A stretch of DNA of 64,000 bases from Australimonas brisbanensis (GCA_038147155.1 JAYQTA010000006.1:1-64000); one strand, 5' to 3'; shown: positions 32,470-41,641, counted from the first letter of the stretch. Notes: generated from the sequence alone by a model not told the origin. Numbers and translations are program-made.

Positions 32470-33611
32470 ATGGCAGACGTGACCCCCACCCAAGGCTTCG
32501 CCGACCGCGCGGCGCTGGAGGGGCTCATCGCGCGGGACGGTTCCAAGGAGACCTTCGTCTCCCTCTATCTGGACACGGAGCGCGAGAGCATCCCCCGCAA
32601 CCTGCGCGAGCGCGCCATCGCGGCGCTGGATGAGGCGGCCGCGCACGGCGGGGCGGTGGCCGAGGTGCTGCGCACCGAACGCCCGCGCCTCAACCTGCTG
32701 CTGGAGGGGCTGCACCCCATGGGGCCGGGGCTGGGCATCTTCACCTCGGAGGCCGCGAGCATGCTGGAGGCGCTGTGGCTGCCGGTGCCGGTGCACGACC
32801 ACCTGCGGGTGGGCCCCGGCCTGTACGCGCTGCCGCTGGTGGACCAGCTGGATGAGTTGGAGCCGGTGGCCCTGGCCTTCGGGGAGAAGGACAAGGCGCG
32901 GCTGATGGTGGCCGACGCGGGCCGTCTGGCCGAGGCCGAGTACCCCCAGTCCGGCGTCTCGCACCAGCACCGGTCGGGCCGCCCCAGTCGGCGCGCCAGT
33001 TCCAGGGGCGCCAGGCCCAGCACGCCGAGGACTTCCTGAGTGAGGTGGTCGCCGAGTTGGAGTCGCTGCGCAGGGAGCACCCGTTCCGGCGGCTGTTCCT
33101 CTCCGGGCCCAAGGAGCCCGTGACGCTGCTGCGCAAGCACCTATCCGCCGAGCAGGCGGGCCAGGTGGCCGGGTAGCTCGCCCTGGACGCCCACGCCTCC
33201 GACGCGGCGATGGTGGAGGCGCTGATACCCCACGCCCGGGAGGCGGAGCGGGCCGCCGAACGCACGTTGGTGGAGGGGCTGGTGACTGCCGCGGCAAAGA
33301 AGCAGAACGCGGTGATGGGGCTCACCGACGCGCTGGCCGCCTTCGGCGAGCACAAGGTGAGCAAGGTGGTGCTCACCTCGGACCGCTCGCTGGATGGGCA
33401 CCGGTGCACCGCCTGCGGACTGCTCACGGGGCGTCTCTCACCCCGGTGCATCCGCTGCGGGGGTGAGACGGAGGAGGTGGACCTGCGCGAGGCCCTCCCG
33501 CCGGTCGCTCGTCACAGCGGGGTATCGATAGAGGTGGTGCACGGCGATGCCGCCGACACGCTCCACCAGCACGGCGGGCTGGCCGGGCTGCTCAAGCCCG
33601 TGAAGCACTAG
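32470..33611 (+). pseudogene. Broken Vms1/eRF1-like (baeRF) protein gene
   Basis: The reading matches one protein of the bacterial eRF1/Vms1-like family, but two lesions interrupt it. Frame one gives FVSLYLDTERESIPRNLRER up to VSHQHRSGRP near 32985. The family-like continuation QSARQFQGRQAQHAEDFL lies one frame back, consistent with loss of one C in the CCCC run at 32982-32985. In that frame a TAG stop (33174-33176) interrupts VAG-LALDAHASDAAM. The remainder, to CTACGLLTG, PRCIRCGGE and GLAGLLKPVKH, is intact with its zinc-ribbon cysteines. Real pseudogene or two assembly errors; the product, if any, is truncated. Confidence 0.75.
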
Positions 33612-33677
33612 CCCCAGGGGGGAGCCGGCGCCCGTGTGGCCCTGGCTCCCCTGCCCCGCCGCCATTAGGCTGGAGGG

Positions 33678-34523
33678 GTGTACACGCCATCCCCCTTCCT
33701 GCTGAGCCTGCCGGTGTTCAGCGAGCCGGAGCACCAGCCCTTGCTCTGGGAGGGCGAACGCCCCGGTGCGGTGCTCCTGGTGCACGGATTCCCCGGCACG
33801 CCCGCCGACCTGCGCCCCCTGGGTGAGGCGCTCCACGCGCAGGGCTGGACGGTCAGCGCGCCGCTGCTCCCCGGATTCGGCCCCGGCATCGTCACCCTGC
33901 CGGGCCGGCGGTTCGGCGAGTGGGTGGACGCCGTGCGGGCGGAGGTGGCCGCGTTGCGCGCGGGCCACGGACGGGTAATGGTCATGGGCCACTCGCTGGG
34001 TGGGGCCGTGACGCTGCTGGCAGCGGCGCAGGAGCAGCCCCAGGGGCAGGCGCTGCTCTCACCCTACTGGCGCTTCGGCCCCCCGTGGGTGCACTTCTCC
34101 TGGCCGCTGCTGCGCCTGCTGGCCGGGCGCTGGCGGCCCCTCAAGCGGGCCGACTTCGCCGACCCCAAGGTGCGCGCCTCCATCGAGAGGGTGGTGACGG
34201 GGCTCGACCTGGACGATGCGGCGGTGCAGGCGGAACTGCGCGCCTTCATGGTGCCCACGGGGCTGCTGGACGAGATGCGCCGCCTGGGCATTGCGGCTCA
34301 CCGCGCGGCCACCTCCGCGCGCACCCCCGCGCTGCTGGTGCAGGGCGCCGCCGACACGCTGGTGCGCCCCGCCGACACCCATCGCCTCGCTCGCCGCATG
34401 CCCACCGCCTCACGGGTGGAGGTGGTGCCGGGCACCCACAACATCCACCGCCCAGGGGATGCGGGTTGGGAACCGGCGCTGGCCGCGCTGGTGGGGTTCG
34501 TGGAGGAGCGGCTCGCCGCCTAG
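33678..34523 (+). CDS. Alpha/beta hydrolase (carboxylesterase-like)
   Basis: A 281-residue alpha/beta hydrolase. Visible: oxyanion strand VLLVHGFPGTPADLRPLGEA, nucleophile elbow MGHSLGGA with the catalytic Ser, acid in GAADTLVRPAD, and His in PGTHNIHRPG. The pattern resembles Est30-type monoacylglycerol or carboxyl esterases. The GTG start lies six bases after TAGGCT, a -10-like box, so the mRNA may be leaderless; GGAGG is only one base from the start. Substrate unknown. Confidence 0.85.
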   Translation: MYTPSPFLLSLPVFSEPEHQPLLWEGERPGAVLLVHGFPGTPADLRPLGEALHAQGWTVSAPLLPGFGPGIVTLPGRRFGEWVDAVRAEVAALRAGHGRVMVMGHSLGGAVTLLAAAQEQPQGQALLSPYWRFGPPWVHFSWPLLRLLAGRWRPLKRADFADPKVRASIERVVTGLDLDDAAVQAELRAFMVPTGLLDEMRRLGIAAHRAATSARTPALLVQGAADTLVRPADTHRLARRMPTASRVEVVPGTHNIHRPGDAGWEPALAALVGFVEERLAA

Positions 34524-34535
34524 TCCCCGCCCCCG

Positions 34536-34904
34536 TCAGCCCTTGGTGGGGTCGCCCTTCTCGGCATTGAGGCGCAGCGCCTGCCGCACGAAGGCGGTGA
34601 AGGCCTCGGCGCGCACGGCCTCGGGGCCCGTGACCTTCACGTGGCGCATCTTCTCCCCGTCGCCCTCCAGGAGCCGTTCGGGGTCATCCAGGTCAACCCC
34701 GCGCCAGAAGCCCAGGTTCACGTGCTTGGCGTGCGCTCTGATGAAGCAGAAGGGCCCGCCGGAGGAGTAGACGGGCTGCGCCCACTTCACCGCCTCCTCG
34801 GCCTCAGGGGCTGCCTCACGCACGATGGCGCGCAGGCGCGCAACCACCTCCGCCTGCCAGCCGGACAGGCCCGCCACGTACTCGTCAACGCTCTTGGCCG
34901 CCAT
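34536..34904 (-). CDS. DUF1801/YdhG-like protein
   Basis: A 122-residue protein of the DUF1801 type. The N-terminal helical part SVDEYVAGLSGWQAEVVARL leads to EEAVKWAQPVYSSGG, then FCFIRAHAKHVNLGFWRG and a C-terminal LRLNAEKGDPTKG. Members resemble the iron chaperone YdhG/frataxin-like fold but lack proven activity. GGAGG places the start at 34904, 14 bases after the aminotransferase stop, suggesting one transcript. Confidence 0.78.
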   Translation of the reverse strand: MAAKSVDEYVAGLSGWQAEVVARLRAIVREAAPEAEEAVKWAQPVYSSGGPFCFIRAHAKHVNLGFWRGVDLDDPERLLEGDGEKMRHVKVTGPEAVRAEAFTAFVRQALRLNAEKGDPTKG

Positions 34905-34918
34905 CACACACCTCCGCG

Positions 34919-36082
34919 CTAGAGGGTCTTGACCCACGCTTCGATGCGCCGGAGCGCCTCGCGGATGTTCTCCTGGGAGTTGGCGAAGGAGATGCGCACG
35001 TACCCCTCTCCATAGCGCCCGAAGGCGGTGCCGGACAGGAGTGAGACACCGGTCTCGTCCAGGAGGCGGCGCTCGAAGGCCTGCGAGCCCAGACCCGTGC
35101 CCTTGATAGAGGGGAAGGCGTAGAAGGCGCCCAGGGGCGTGGGGCAGGTGATGCCGGGGATGGCGTTGAGCCCCTCCACCAGCACGGCGCGCCGGCGCGC
35201 GAACTCGGCCACCATCTCCCGCACCGGCTCCTGCGAGCCCTCCAGGGCCGCCACCGTGGCCATCTGCACGAAGCCCGCCGTGCAGGAGACGGAGTTGGTC
35301 ACCAGTCGCGTCACCGGCTCGATCAGCGGCTCCGGGAACACGCCGTACCCCGCGCGCCAGCCCGTCATGGCGTAGGACTTGGACAGACCGTCCAGCACCA
35401 CGGTGCGCTCGCGCATGCCGGGGTAGCGGGTGATGGAGGTGTGGCCCCCCTCGTAGTAGAAGTCCTTGTAGATCTCGTCGGAAAGCACCACGGCGTCGTG
35501 CTCAACGGCCAGTGCCGCGATGCGCTCCAGCGTGGCGTCCGGCATCACCGACCCGCACGGATTGTTGGGCGAGTTCACGATGATGAGCTTGGTGCGGGGG
35601 GTGACCAGGCGCTCCAGCTCGTCCGGGTCCGGGTTGTAGCCCAGATGCTCGTGGAGGCGCATGGGCACGGGCGTCGCGCCGGTGAAACGCACCATGGACT
35701 CGTAGATGGGGAAGCCGGGGTCGGGGTAGATGACCTCGTCGCCCTCCTCAGCCAGGGCCAGGATGGTGAAGAACATGATGGGCTTGGCGCCGGGGGTCAC
35801 GATGACCTGGCGCGGGTCGATGTCCCAGTCCAACCGTCCGCCGATGTCCTGGGCGATGGCCGCGCGCACCGGCACCAGCCCCGCCGAGGGGGTGTAGTGG
35901 GTGAAGCCATCCGCCAGCGCCTGCTGACCCGCCGTGACGATGTGCTCCGGCGTATCGAAGTCCGGCTCGCCGATGCCCAGGAAGACGATGCTGCGGCCCT
36001 GGGCCTCCAGCGTCTTGGCGCGGGCGAGGGCCTCGAAGGCGGTCTCGGTACCCAGGCGGGACATGCGGGCTGCCAGTTTCAT
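34919..36082 (-). CDS. Class I PLP-dependent aminotransferase (aspartate-type)
   Basis: A 387-residue fold-type I aminotransferase, subgroup Ib (AspB-like). N-terminal FLGIGEPDFDTPEHI, substrate/PLP segment IIVNSPNNPCGSVMP and the Schiff-base lysine in LDGLSKSYAMTGWRAGY are clear, with the C-terminal Arg in YVRISFANS. It probably uses aspartate/2-oxoglutarate or a related pair. The start at 36082 has GGAG nine bases upstream. It is divergent from the gentisate-dioxygenase-like gene; the divergent -10 candidates TATATC (minus, 36117-36122) and TAGTAT (plus, 36140-36145) lie close together. Confidence 0.9.
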   Translation of the reverse strand: MKLAARMSRLGTETAFEALARAKTLEAQGRSIVFLGIGEPDFDTPEHIVTAGQQALADGFTHYTPSAGLVPVRAAIAQDIGGRLDWDIDPRQVIVTPGAKPIMFFTILALAEEGDEVIYPDPGFPIYESMVRFTGATPVPMRLHEHLGYNPDPDELERLVTPRTKLIIVNSPNNPCGSVMPDATLERIAALAVEHDAVVLSDEIYKDFYYEGGHTSITRYPGMRERTVVLDGLSKSYAMTGWRAGYGVFPEPLIEPVTRLVTNSVSCTAGFVQMATVAALEGSQEPVREMVAEFARRRAVLVEGLNAIPGITCPTPLGAFYAFPSIKGTGLGSQAFERRLLDETGVSLLSGTAFGRYGEGYVRISFANSQENIREALRRIEAWVKTL

Positions 36083-36192
36083 CAGCGCGGCTCCAGGGCG
36101 GAATGGTGCCGGACAGGATATAGGAAAGCGCACGCGTGGTAGTATCGGCCCGCCTCCGGCGCTGTCCGGGGAGCAGCGGCGGGAGGTGCCCC

Positions 36193-37374
36193 ATGGCGGA
36201 CGGACCCAAGCGCATCAGCGAGATGAGCGGCTCCGAGCGCGAGGAGCTGGACCTGTTCTACCAGGAGGTGCGCGCCCTCAACGCCTGGCCCCTGTGGGAG
36301 CCGGAGGAGGTGCCGCAGCCCAAGACCATGGCCTACATCTGGCCGTACGAGACCTACCGCCCGCTCCTGCACAAGGCCGCACGCATCGTCCCGATGGAAT
36401 CGGCCCCCCGCCGCGTGCTGGTCTTCTCCAACCCCGGCCTGCTGGGCCGCGCACAGGCCACCAACACGCTGCTGGCCAACCTGCAGATCATCAACCCCGG
36501 CGAGATAGCTCCCACCCACCGGCACACCGCGGCGGCGCTGCGGCTCATCGTGGAGGGCTCAGGCGCCTACACCGCCGTGGACGGCGAGAAGTCCTCCATG
36601 GAGGAGGGCGACTTCGTAACCACGCCCAACTGGACTTGGCACGACCACGGCCACGAGGGCAAGGGGCCGATGGTGTGGCTGGACGGGCTGGACGTGCCCA
36701 TGGTGACGGGCTTCGAGGCGTTCTTCATGGAGCAGTACGAACGCCCGCGCCAGGACCTGACCAAGCCCGACGAACTGTCCATCGGCCTCTACGGCAAGGG
36801 GGCCATGCGCCCCACCTGGGTGAAGCACCAGGGCTCCTACTCTCCCCTGCTGAACTACAAGTTCGCCCAGGCCGCCGAGCACCTGCGCGCCCTGGCCGCC
36901 CAGACCGACGGCGGTGCCCACGACGGCATCAAGCTGGAGTACGTGAACCCGGTGACCGGCGGCCCGGCGCTGCCCACCATGGCCTGCTCCATCCAACTGC
37001 TGCGCCGCGGTGAGCACACCCAGGCGCACCGGCACACCGGCGGGACGGTCTACCACGTCATCTCCGGGCGCGGTGAGAGCGTGATCGACGGGGTGCGCTT
37101 CGCCTGGGGGCCCAAGGACACCTTCGTGGTGCCGGGATGGTCGTGGCACGAGCACATCGGCGGCGAGGAGGCCTACCTGTTCTCCTACACCGACGAGCCG
37201 GTGCTGGCGAACCTGGACCTGGTGCGGGAGGAGGCCTACGCCGAGAACGGCGGCTTCCAGAAGGTGACAGGCGACTTCGCCCCCCTGCCGGGGAGCGTGG
37301 GCCTGCCGGGCTACCACCACGGGGCCAACGCCGATGCCGCCTCCACGCCCTTCGGCTACGGGGAGCGCAAGTAG
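36193..37374 (+). CDS. Gentisate 1,2-dioxygenase-family bicupin
   Basis: A 393-residue bicupin matching the gentisate 1,2-dioxygenase family, Fe(II) enzymes that open dihydroxylated aromatic rings. First barrel: APTHRHTAAALRLIVEGSGA then TPNWTWHDHGHEGKGP and WLDGLDVPMV. Second barrel: TQAHRHTGGTVYHVISGRGE then VVPGWSWHEH. Both barrels keep HXH and a late His, whereas many relatives keep metal only in the first. GGGAGGTG precedes the ATG. No maleylpyruvate pathway gene is adjacent, so salicylate, hydroxynaphthoate or other substrates are possible. Confidence 0.82.
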   Translation: MADGPKRISEMSGSEREELDLFYQEVRALNAWPLWEPEEVPQPKTMAYIWPYETYRPLLHKAARIVPMESAPRRVLVFSNPGLLGRAQATNTLLANLQIINPGEIAPTHRHTAAALRLIVEGSGAYTAVDGEKSSMEEGDFVTTPNWTWHDHGHEGKGPMVWLDGLDVPMVTGFEAFFMEQYERPRQDLTKPDELSIGLYGKGAMRPTWVKHQGSYSPLLNYKFAQAAEHLRALAAQTDGGAHDGIKLEYVNPVTGGPALPTMACSIQLLRRGEHTQAHRHTGGTVYHVISGRGESVIDGVRFAWGPKDTFVVPGWSWHEHIGGEEAYLFSYTDEPVLANLDLVREEAYAENGGFQKVTGDFAPLPGSVGLPGYHHGANADAASTPFGYGERK

Positions 37375-37384
37375 CGGGCGGCTT

Positions 37385-37657
37385 TTAGCCCCCGGCTATG
37401 TGCGGGAGGAAGTGCACCTCAGCGTCGGGGGGTAGCGGGGTGCGCAGGCCCAGGTCAGCCTGTTCGCTGTCCACGAAGGCGACCATGCCCAGACGCACGC
37501 GGCCATGGTCGGCCGGGTCCACCAGCGCATCGGCCATGCCGGGGTAGCGCTCCTCCAGCGCGGTGATGAGCGCGCCCAGGGTGGCGCCGGGGGCCTCCAC
37601 CGCGGAGGCCCCGCCCGCCAGCGCCCGCAACGGCACGGGCAGGAACACCCGCGCCAC
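37385..37657 (-). CDS. MoaD/ThiS-family ubiquitin-like sulfur carrier
   Basis: A 90-residue beta-grasp protein ending in the diglycine HIAGG used for thiocarboxylate formation. FLPVPLRALAGGAS and the hydrophobic core LGALITALEERYPGM fit MoaD. It starts with GTG four bases after the stop of the molybdenum hydroxylase large subunit, so it is the last gene of that operon. Likely it supplies sulfur for molybdopterin synthesis, or a cofactor-specific role, for the enzyme upstream. Confidence 0.85.
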   Translation of the reverse strand: MARVFLPVPLRALAGGASAVEAPGATLGALITALEERYPGMADALVDPADHGRVRLGMVAFVDSEQADLGLRTPLPPDAEVHFLPHIAGG

Positions 37658-37661
37658 GGGC

Positions 37662-39947
37662 CTAGGCCCCCTGCGCGTCCAGCGCCTCCAGCACGCGTCC
37701 CGGCTTGATGGGCAGCTCCGGGAAGCGGATGCCCAGCGCGTCCCGCATGGCGTTGGCGATGGCCGGCTGGGGCGGGACGATGCCCGACTCGCCGATGCCG
37801 CGCACGCCGAACGGGTGCATGGTGTTGGGCACCTCGACGATGAGCGTCTCGATGGTGGGGGCATCGAGCATGGTGGGCATGCGGTAGTCGAGGAACGAGG
37901 CGTTCTGCACCGACCCGTCGGGGCCCAGGTAGTACTCCTCGTTCAGCGCCCAGCCGATGCCCTGCACCGCACCACCGGCCATCTGTCCCTCCACGTAGGA
38001 GGGGTGGACAGCCGTGCCCGCGTCCTGGGCGGCGGTGTAGCGAATCACCTCCACCTTGCCCGTCTCGGTGTCCACGTCCACGTCCACCACGTGGGTGGCG
38101 AAGGAGCCGCCGCCCGACCCGCGCAGGTTCACCACCCCGGTGGTGGAGACGTGCCCGCCGGTGCGGTCGAGCCGCGCGCACACCTGCTTGAAGCTCAGGT
38201 GCTGGTCAGCGGCCTTCCTGTTGGTGAAGACGCCGCCCGCGAAGTCCACGTCGGCGGCCTCCACCTCCCACATGATGGCGGCGCGGCGCTTGAGCTCGGC
38301 AACCACCTGCTCCGCCGCCTTCACCGCCGCAGCCCCCGTGGCGTAGGTGGTGCGCGAACCGGCCGTGAGGTCCGTGTAGCCCACGGAGTCGGTGTCCACC
38401 ACGGTGGGGTGCACGTCCAGGGCGGGGATGCCCAGCACCTCGGCCGCCTGCATGGCGATGGAGGCACGGGTGCCGCCGATGTCGGTGTTGCCCTCGATGA
38501 GCGCCACGGTGCCGTCGTTGTTCACCGCCAGGGTGACGGTGGACCGGTTGCCCACCCCCTGCCAGTAGCCCGTGGCCACCCCGCGCCCACGCTTGTGGCC
38601 GGGGGCCGCTCCCGCCCTGTCCAGGGGGGTGCGGTAGTGGTCGGAGTCACGGACGGCCTCCAGCACCTCCACGTTGCCGATGCGGGGGAAGACGATGCCG
38701 TCGGGGCGCCGGTCGCCCTCCTTGGAGGCGTTCTGCAGGCGCAGGGCCACCGGGTCCATGCCCAGCTGGTGCGCCAGTTCGTCCATGAGCGACTCGGTGG
38801 CGAAGGTGGCCTGTGGGGAGCCGGGGGCTCGGTAGGCCGCCGTCTTGGTGAGGTTGGTCAGCACGTCGTAGGCATCGATACGCGCGGAGGGGAAGCGGTA
38901 GGAGGCGAACACGCAGGTGCTCGCCGCGCTGATGGACGAGCCCGGGAAGGCGCCCGCGGCGAAGCGGATGTCCACGGTGCCAGCCACCAGGTTGCCGGCC
39001 TTATCCGCGCCCAGCTTCATGCGCACCACGCCGCCGGGGCCGGGGCCCGTGGCCTCGAACACCGAGCGCCGGTCCATCACCACCTTCACCGGGCGGCCCG
39101 CCTTCTTGGACAGGAGGATGGCGATGGGCTCCAGGTAGATGTTGATCTTGCCGCCGAAGCCGCCGCCGATCTCCAGGGGAACCACCTTGATGGCGCTGAC
39201 GGGCATACGCAGCACGGAGGAGATGGCGTTGCGCGCCGGGAAGGAGCCCTGGGTGGAGGTCCACACCGTCGCCTTGCCGTCGCGGTACCACATGGCCGTG
39301 GCGTTGTGGGGCTCGATGTACCCCTGGTGCACGCGTGCCAGGCGGAACTCGCCCTCCACCGTCACATCGGCCTTGTCCATGGCCGCGTCCGGGTCACCCA
39401 GCACGTGCTGGGTGTGCTCGGCCACATTGGTGTGGGGCACCTTCTCACCCACGTGGGTGCCCACCAGGTGCTCGTGGATGATGGGCGCGCCGGGGGCCAT
39501 CGCCTCCTCTACCGTGAACACGGCGGGCAGGGGCTCGTAGTCCACCTTGATGAGCCGGCACGCCTCCTGCGCGGTGTTCTGGTCCACCGCCGCCACCGCC
39601 GCCACGGGCTGTCCCTTAAAGAGCGCCTTATCGTGGGCGATGATGCGCATGGAGGCGAAGCGCGCATTGACGATCTCCTCGGTCATGTCGATGAGCTGGT
39701 CATCGGCGATGGGCATGTCTGCACCGGTCACCACGGCGAACACGCCGGGTAGCGCCAGGGCTGCCGAGGCGTCGATGCCCTTGATGCGGGCGTGGGCGTG
39801 CGGGCTGCGCAGCACTGCGCCCGTGGCCAGTCCCGCCAGCTTGATGTCCGCCCCGTACACGGCGCGGCCCAGAACCTTGTCCAGGCCATCGTGGCGGATG
39901 GGGCGGGTGCCCAGGACCTTGTAGTGCGGCTTGTCTACCGTGGTCAT
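37662..39947 (-). CDS. Molybdenum hydroxylase large subunit (xanthine dehydrogenase/CoxL superfamily)
   Basis: A 761-residue Mo-cofactor subunit. N-terminal GLDKVLGRAVYGADIKLAGL and RSPHAHARIKGIDAS, GGGFGGKI near the cofactor, the AYRAPGSPQATFATESLMDEL segment and a C-terminal GVRGIGESGI carrying the active-site Glu are all typical. The loop that reads AYRCSFR in true form I CO dehydrogenase is AYRAPGS here, so CO oxidation is not predicted. A purine, aldehyde or N-heterocycle substrate is more likely. GGAGG precedes the ATG at 39947. Third gene of a CoxM-S-L-MoaD order. Confidence 0.92.
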   Translation of the reverse strand: MTTVDKPHYKVLGTRPIRHDGLDKVLGRAVYGADIKLAGLATGAVLRSPHAHARIKGIDASAALALPGVFAVVTGADMPIADDQLIDMTEEIVNARFASMRIIAHDKALFKGQPVAAVAAVDQNTAQEACRLIKVDYEPLPAVFTVEEAMAPGAPIIHEHLVGTHVGEKVPHTNVAEHTQHVLGDPDAAMDKADVTVEGEFRLARVHQGYIEPHNATAMWYRDGKATVWTSTQGSFPARNAISSVLRMPVSAIKVVPLEIGGGFGGKINIYLEPIAILLSKKAGRPVKVVMDRRSVFEATGPGPGGVVRMKLGADKAGNLVAGTVDIRFAAGAFPGSSISAASTCVFASYRFPSARIDAYDVLTNLTKTAAYRAPGSPQATFATESLMDELAHQLGMDPVALRLQNASKEGDRRPDGIVFPRIGNVEVLEAVRDSDHYRTPLDRAGAAPGHKRGRGVATGYWQGVGNRSTVTLAVNNDGTVALIEGNTDIGGTRASIAMQAAEVLGIPALDVHPTVVDTDSVGYTDLTAGSRTTYATGAAAVKAAEQVVAELKRRAAIMWEVEAADVDFAGGVFTNRKAADQHLSFKQVCARLDRTGGHVSTTGVVNLRGSGGGSFATHVVDVDVDTETGKVEVIRYTAAQDAGTAVHPSYVEGQMAGGAVQGIGWALNEEYYLGPDGSVQNASFLDYRMPTMLDAPTIETLIVEVPNTMHPFGVRGIGESGIVPPQPAIANAMRDALGIRFPELPIKPGRVLEALDAQGA

Positions 39948-39982
39948 ACCGTGTGCCTCCGTGGGGAGCGGGGGATGGAACG

Positions 39983-40474
39983 CTAGCCCTGGCGCAGGAC
40001 GCCCTGCGCCTTCTGGACCGCGTCGACGATCTGGACGTAGCCGGTGCACCGGCACAAGTTGCCCGCCAGCCAGTGGCGGATGCGGTGTTCATCGGCGTCG
40101 GGCTCACGCTCCAGCAGCGCTTTGGCCGCCACCAGGAAGCCCGGGGTGCAGATGCCGCACTGAAGCGCGGCCTCCTCCAGGAACGCCTGCTGGAGCGGGT
40201 GCAGCCCCTCGGGCGGGGCCATCCCCTCCACCGTCTCGATGGTGGCACCGTCTGCCTCGGCGGCCAGCACCAGGCACGAGTCCACGATGCGCCCGTTCAG
40301 GTTCACCGTACACGCGCCGCAGTTGCCGTCGTTGCAGCCCTCCTTGGTGCCGGTGAGCTCCGCGGACTCGCGCAGCGCCTCCAGCATGGAGACGTAGGGG
40401 GCCGAGAGGAAATCGGCGGGCTGCCCGTTGATAGTGCAGCGGATGCGGACCTTCTCCACGGGTGCCTGGCTCAT
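39983..40474 (-). CDS. Molybdenum hydroxylase [2Fe-2S] subunit (CoxS-like)
   Basis: A 163-residue small subunit carrying two [2Fe-2S] clusters. The plant-ferredoxin part is GTKEGCNDGNCGACTVNLNG with a later Cys in IVDSCLVLA; the C-terminal four-helix part has LQCGICTPGFLVAA and GNLCRCTGY. It passes electrons from molybdenum to the FAD subunit. Its ATG overlaps the stop of the FAD subunit (ATGA). Confidence 0.95.
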   Translation of the reverse strand: MSQAPVEKVRIRCTINGQPADFLSAPYVSMLEALRESAELTGTKEGCNDGNCGACTVNLNGRIVDSCLVLAAEADGATIETVEGMAPPEGLHPLQQAFLEEAALQCGICTPGFLVAAKALLEREPDADEHRIRHWLAGNLCRCTGYVQIVDAVQKAQGVLRQG

Positions 40475-41346
40475 GCGTTCTCTCCCTTGGCGCGGGCGAC
40501 GGCCTGCTCCAGTGTGCGGCGGGTGAGCACGCTCACCAGCTTGCGGCGCTGGACCTCGGTGCCGCGCATGTCGGTGATGGGCCGCGCCTCACGCGCGGCT
40601 ATCTGTCCAGCCTCGGCGAAGGCCGCGGCCGAGGGCTCCTTGCCTGCTAGCGAGGCCGCAGCCTCGGCGGCGACGATGGGCGTGGGGCCCACGGAGGCGA
40701 GGGCGATGGAGGCGGTGGCGATACGCCCCGACCCATCCAGGTTCACGGCGGAGGCCACGCCCGCCACGGCGATGTCCATCTCGTTGCGAGGGGTGAAGCG
40801 CTGGTAGGCGGCGCCGGACCCCCTGGCCGGGGCGGGCAGCTCGATGGCGACCAGGAACTCCCCCTCGCCCAGCGCGTTGCGGCCGGGGCCCGTGGGCACC
40901 TGGCTCACGGGCATCGTGCGCTTGCCCTTGGGCCCAGCCACGTGGGCGATGGCGCCGTGGACGATGAGCGGGCAGATGGCATCGCCCGAGGGGGCGGCGT
41001 TGCAAAGGTTCCCGCCCAGGCTGGCGCGCGATTGCACCTGGATGCCCCCGATGATGGAGGCCCCGTCGATGATGCCGGGGAACGCCGCGGCGATGCGCTC
41101 GTCCTCATAGACCCGGTAGCACGGGACGGCCGCGCCGATGGTCAGGGCGCCGCCATCCCAGGTGAGGGCCGTGAGTTCAGGGACGTGCTTCACGTCCACC
41201 ACGGCGTCCAACTCGTAGCGTCCGGCCCGCAGTTGCACCAGCAGGTCGGTGCCACCCGCCATGGCACGGGCACGTGGCCCGGACTGGGCGAGGGCGGCGA
41301 CCGCCTCGTCGATGCTGTGGGCCGCCAGGTAGCGGAAGGGGTGCAC
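40471..41346 (-). CDS. Molybdenum hydroxylase FAD subunit (CoxM-like)
   Basis: A 291-residue FAD-binding subunit. The flavin motifs are ARAMAGGTDLLVQLRAG near the N terminus and IIGGIQVQSRASLGGNLCNA in the middle, with the CO-DH flavoprotein C-terminal domain after. The GTG at 41346 has AGGAG eight bases upstream. First gene of the operon, with a good promoter 55-90 bases upstream. Confidence 0.92.
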   Translation of the reverse strand: MHPFRYLAAHSIDEAVAALAQSGPRARAMAGGTDLLVQLRAGRYELDAVVDVKHVPELTALTWDGGALTIGAAVPCYRVYEDERIAAAFPGIIDGASIIGGIQVQSRASLGGNLCNAAPSGDAICPLIVHGAIAHVAGPKGKRTMPVSQVPTGPGRNALGEGEFLVAIELPAPARGSGAAYQRFTPRNEMDIAVAGVASAVNLDGSGRIATASIALASVGPTPIVAAEAAASLAGKEPSAAAFAEAGQIAAREARPITDMRGTEVQRRKLVSVLTRRTLEQAVARAKGENA

Positions 41347-41406
41347 GGGCGCTGCTCCTGCGGTGGGCTGGGACGTGGCGCTCCGGGGCGGCCACGAGCG
41401 GGGCCC

Positions 41407-41434
41407 ATTATACGGGCTGGCCCCGCCGGAGCAA
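41407..41434 (-). promoter_or_regulatory. Promoter of the molybdenum hydroxylase operon
   Basis: On the minus strand TTGCTC (41429-41434), a 16-base spacer and a perfect TATAAT (41407-41412) precede the FAD-subunit start by about 60 bases. Confidence 0.7.
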
Positions 41435-41516
41435 CGCTCACGTGCGCGCAGGAATGCCGTCCTCCGGTGCAACATGGCGTTCTGCTCACGATTCTCGCCG
41501 TTGTTCGCGCCAGCGC

Positions 41517-41545
41517 TTGCCTGGTTGCACTCGCCTGCCTACAAT
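41517..41545 (+). promoter_or_regulatory. Promoter of the RNA-binding protein gene
   Basis: TTGCCT (41517-41522), a 17-base spacer and TACAAT (41540-41545) predict a transcript with about 90 bases of leader before the GTG at 41642. Confidence 0.7.
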
Positions 41546-41641
41546 GCGCGCCCGCAAGCGTCATCGAGTTGCGGCGGCGCGCCGAACTCGGGACCAGCGC
41601 ATGTCAGCGGCGAGGGAACGCCGCGGCGGGGGAGGACCAGC

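Noticed and set aside
32950..33000. Programmed frameshift in the Vms1-like gene
   Set aside because: There is no slippery heptamer with a downstream structure, and the second frame contains an additional TAG, so a decayed gene or sequencing error explains it better.
37662..39947. Aerobic CO dehydrogenase
   Set aside because: The form I active-site loop with cysteine is absent; the segment reads AYRAPGS.
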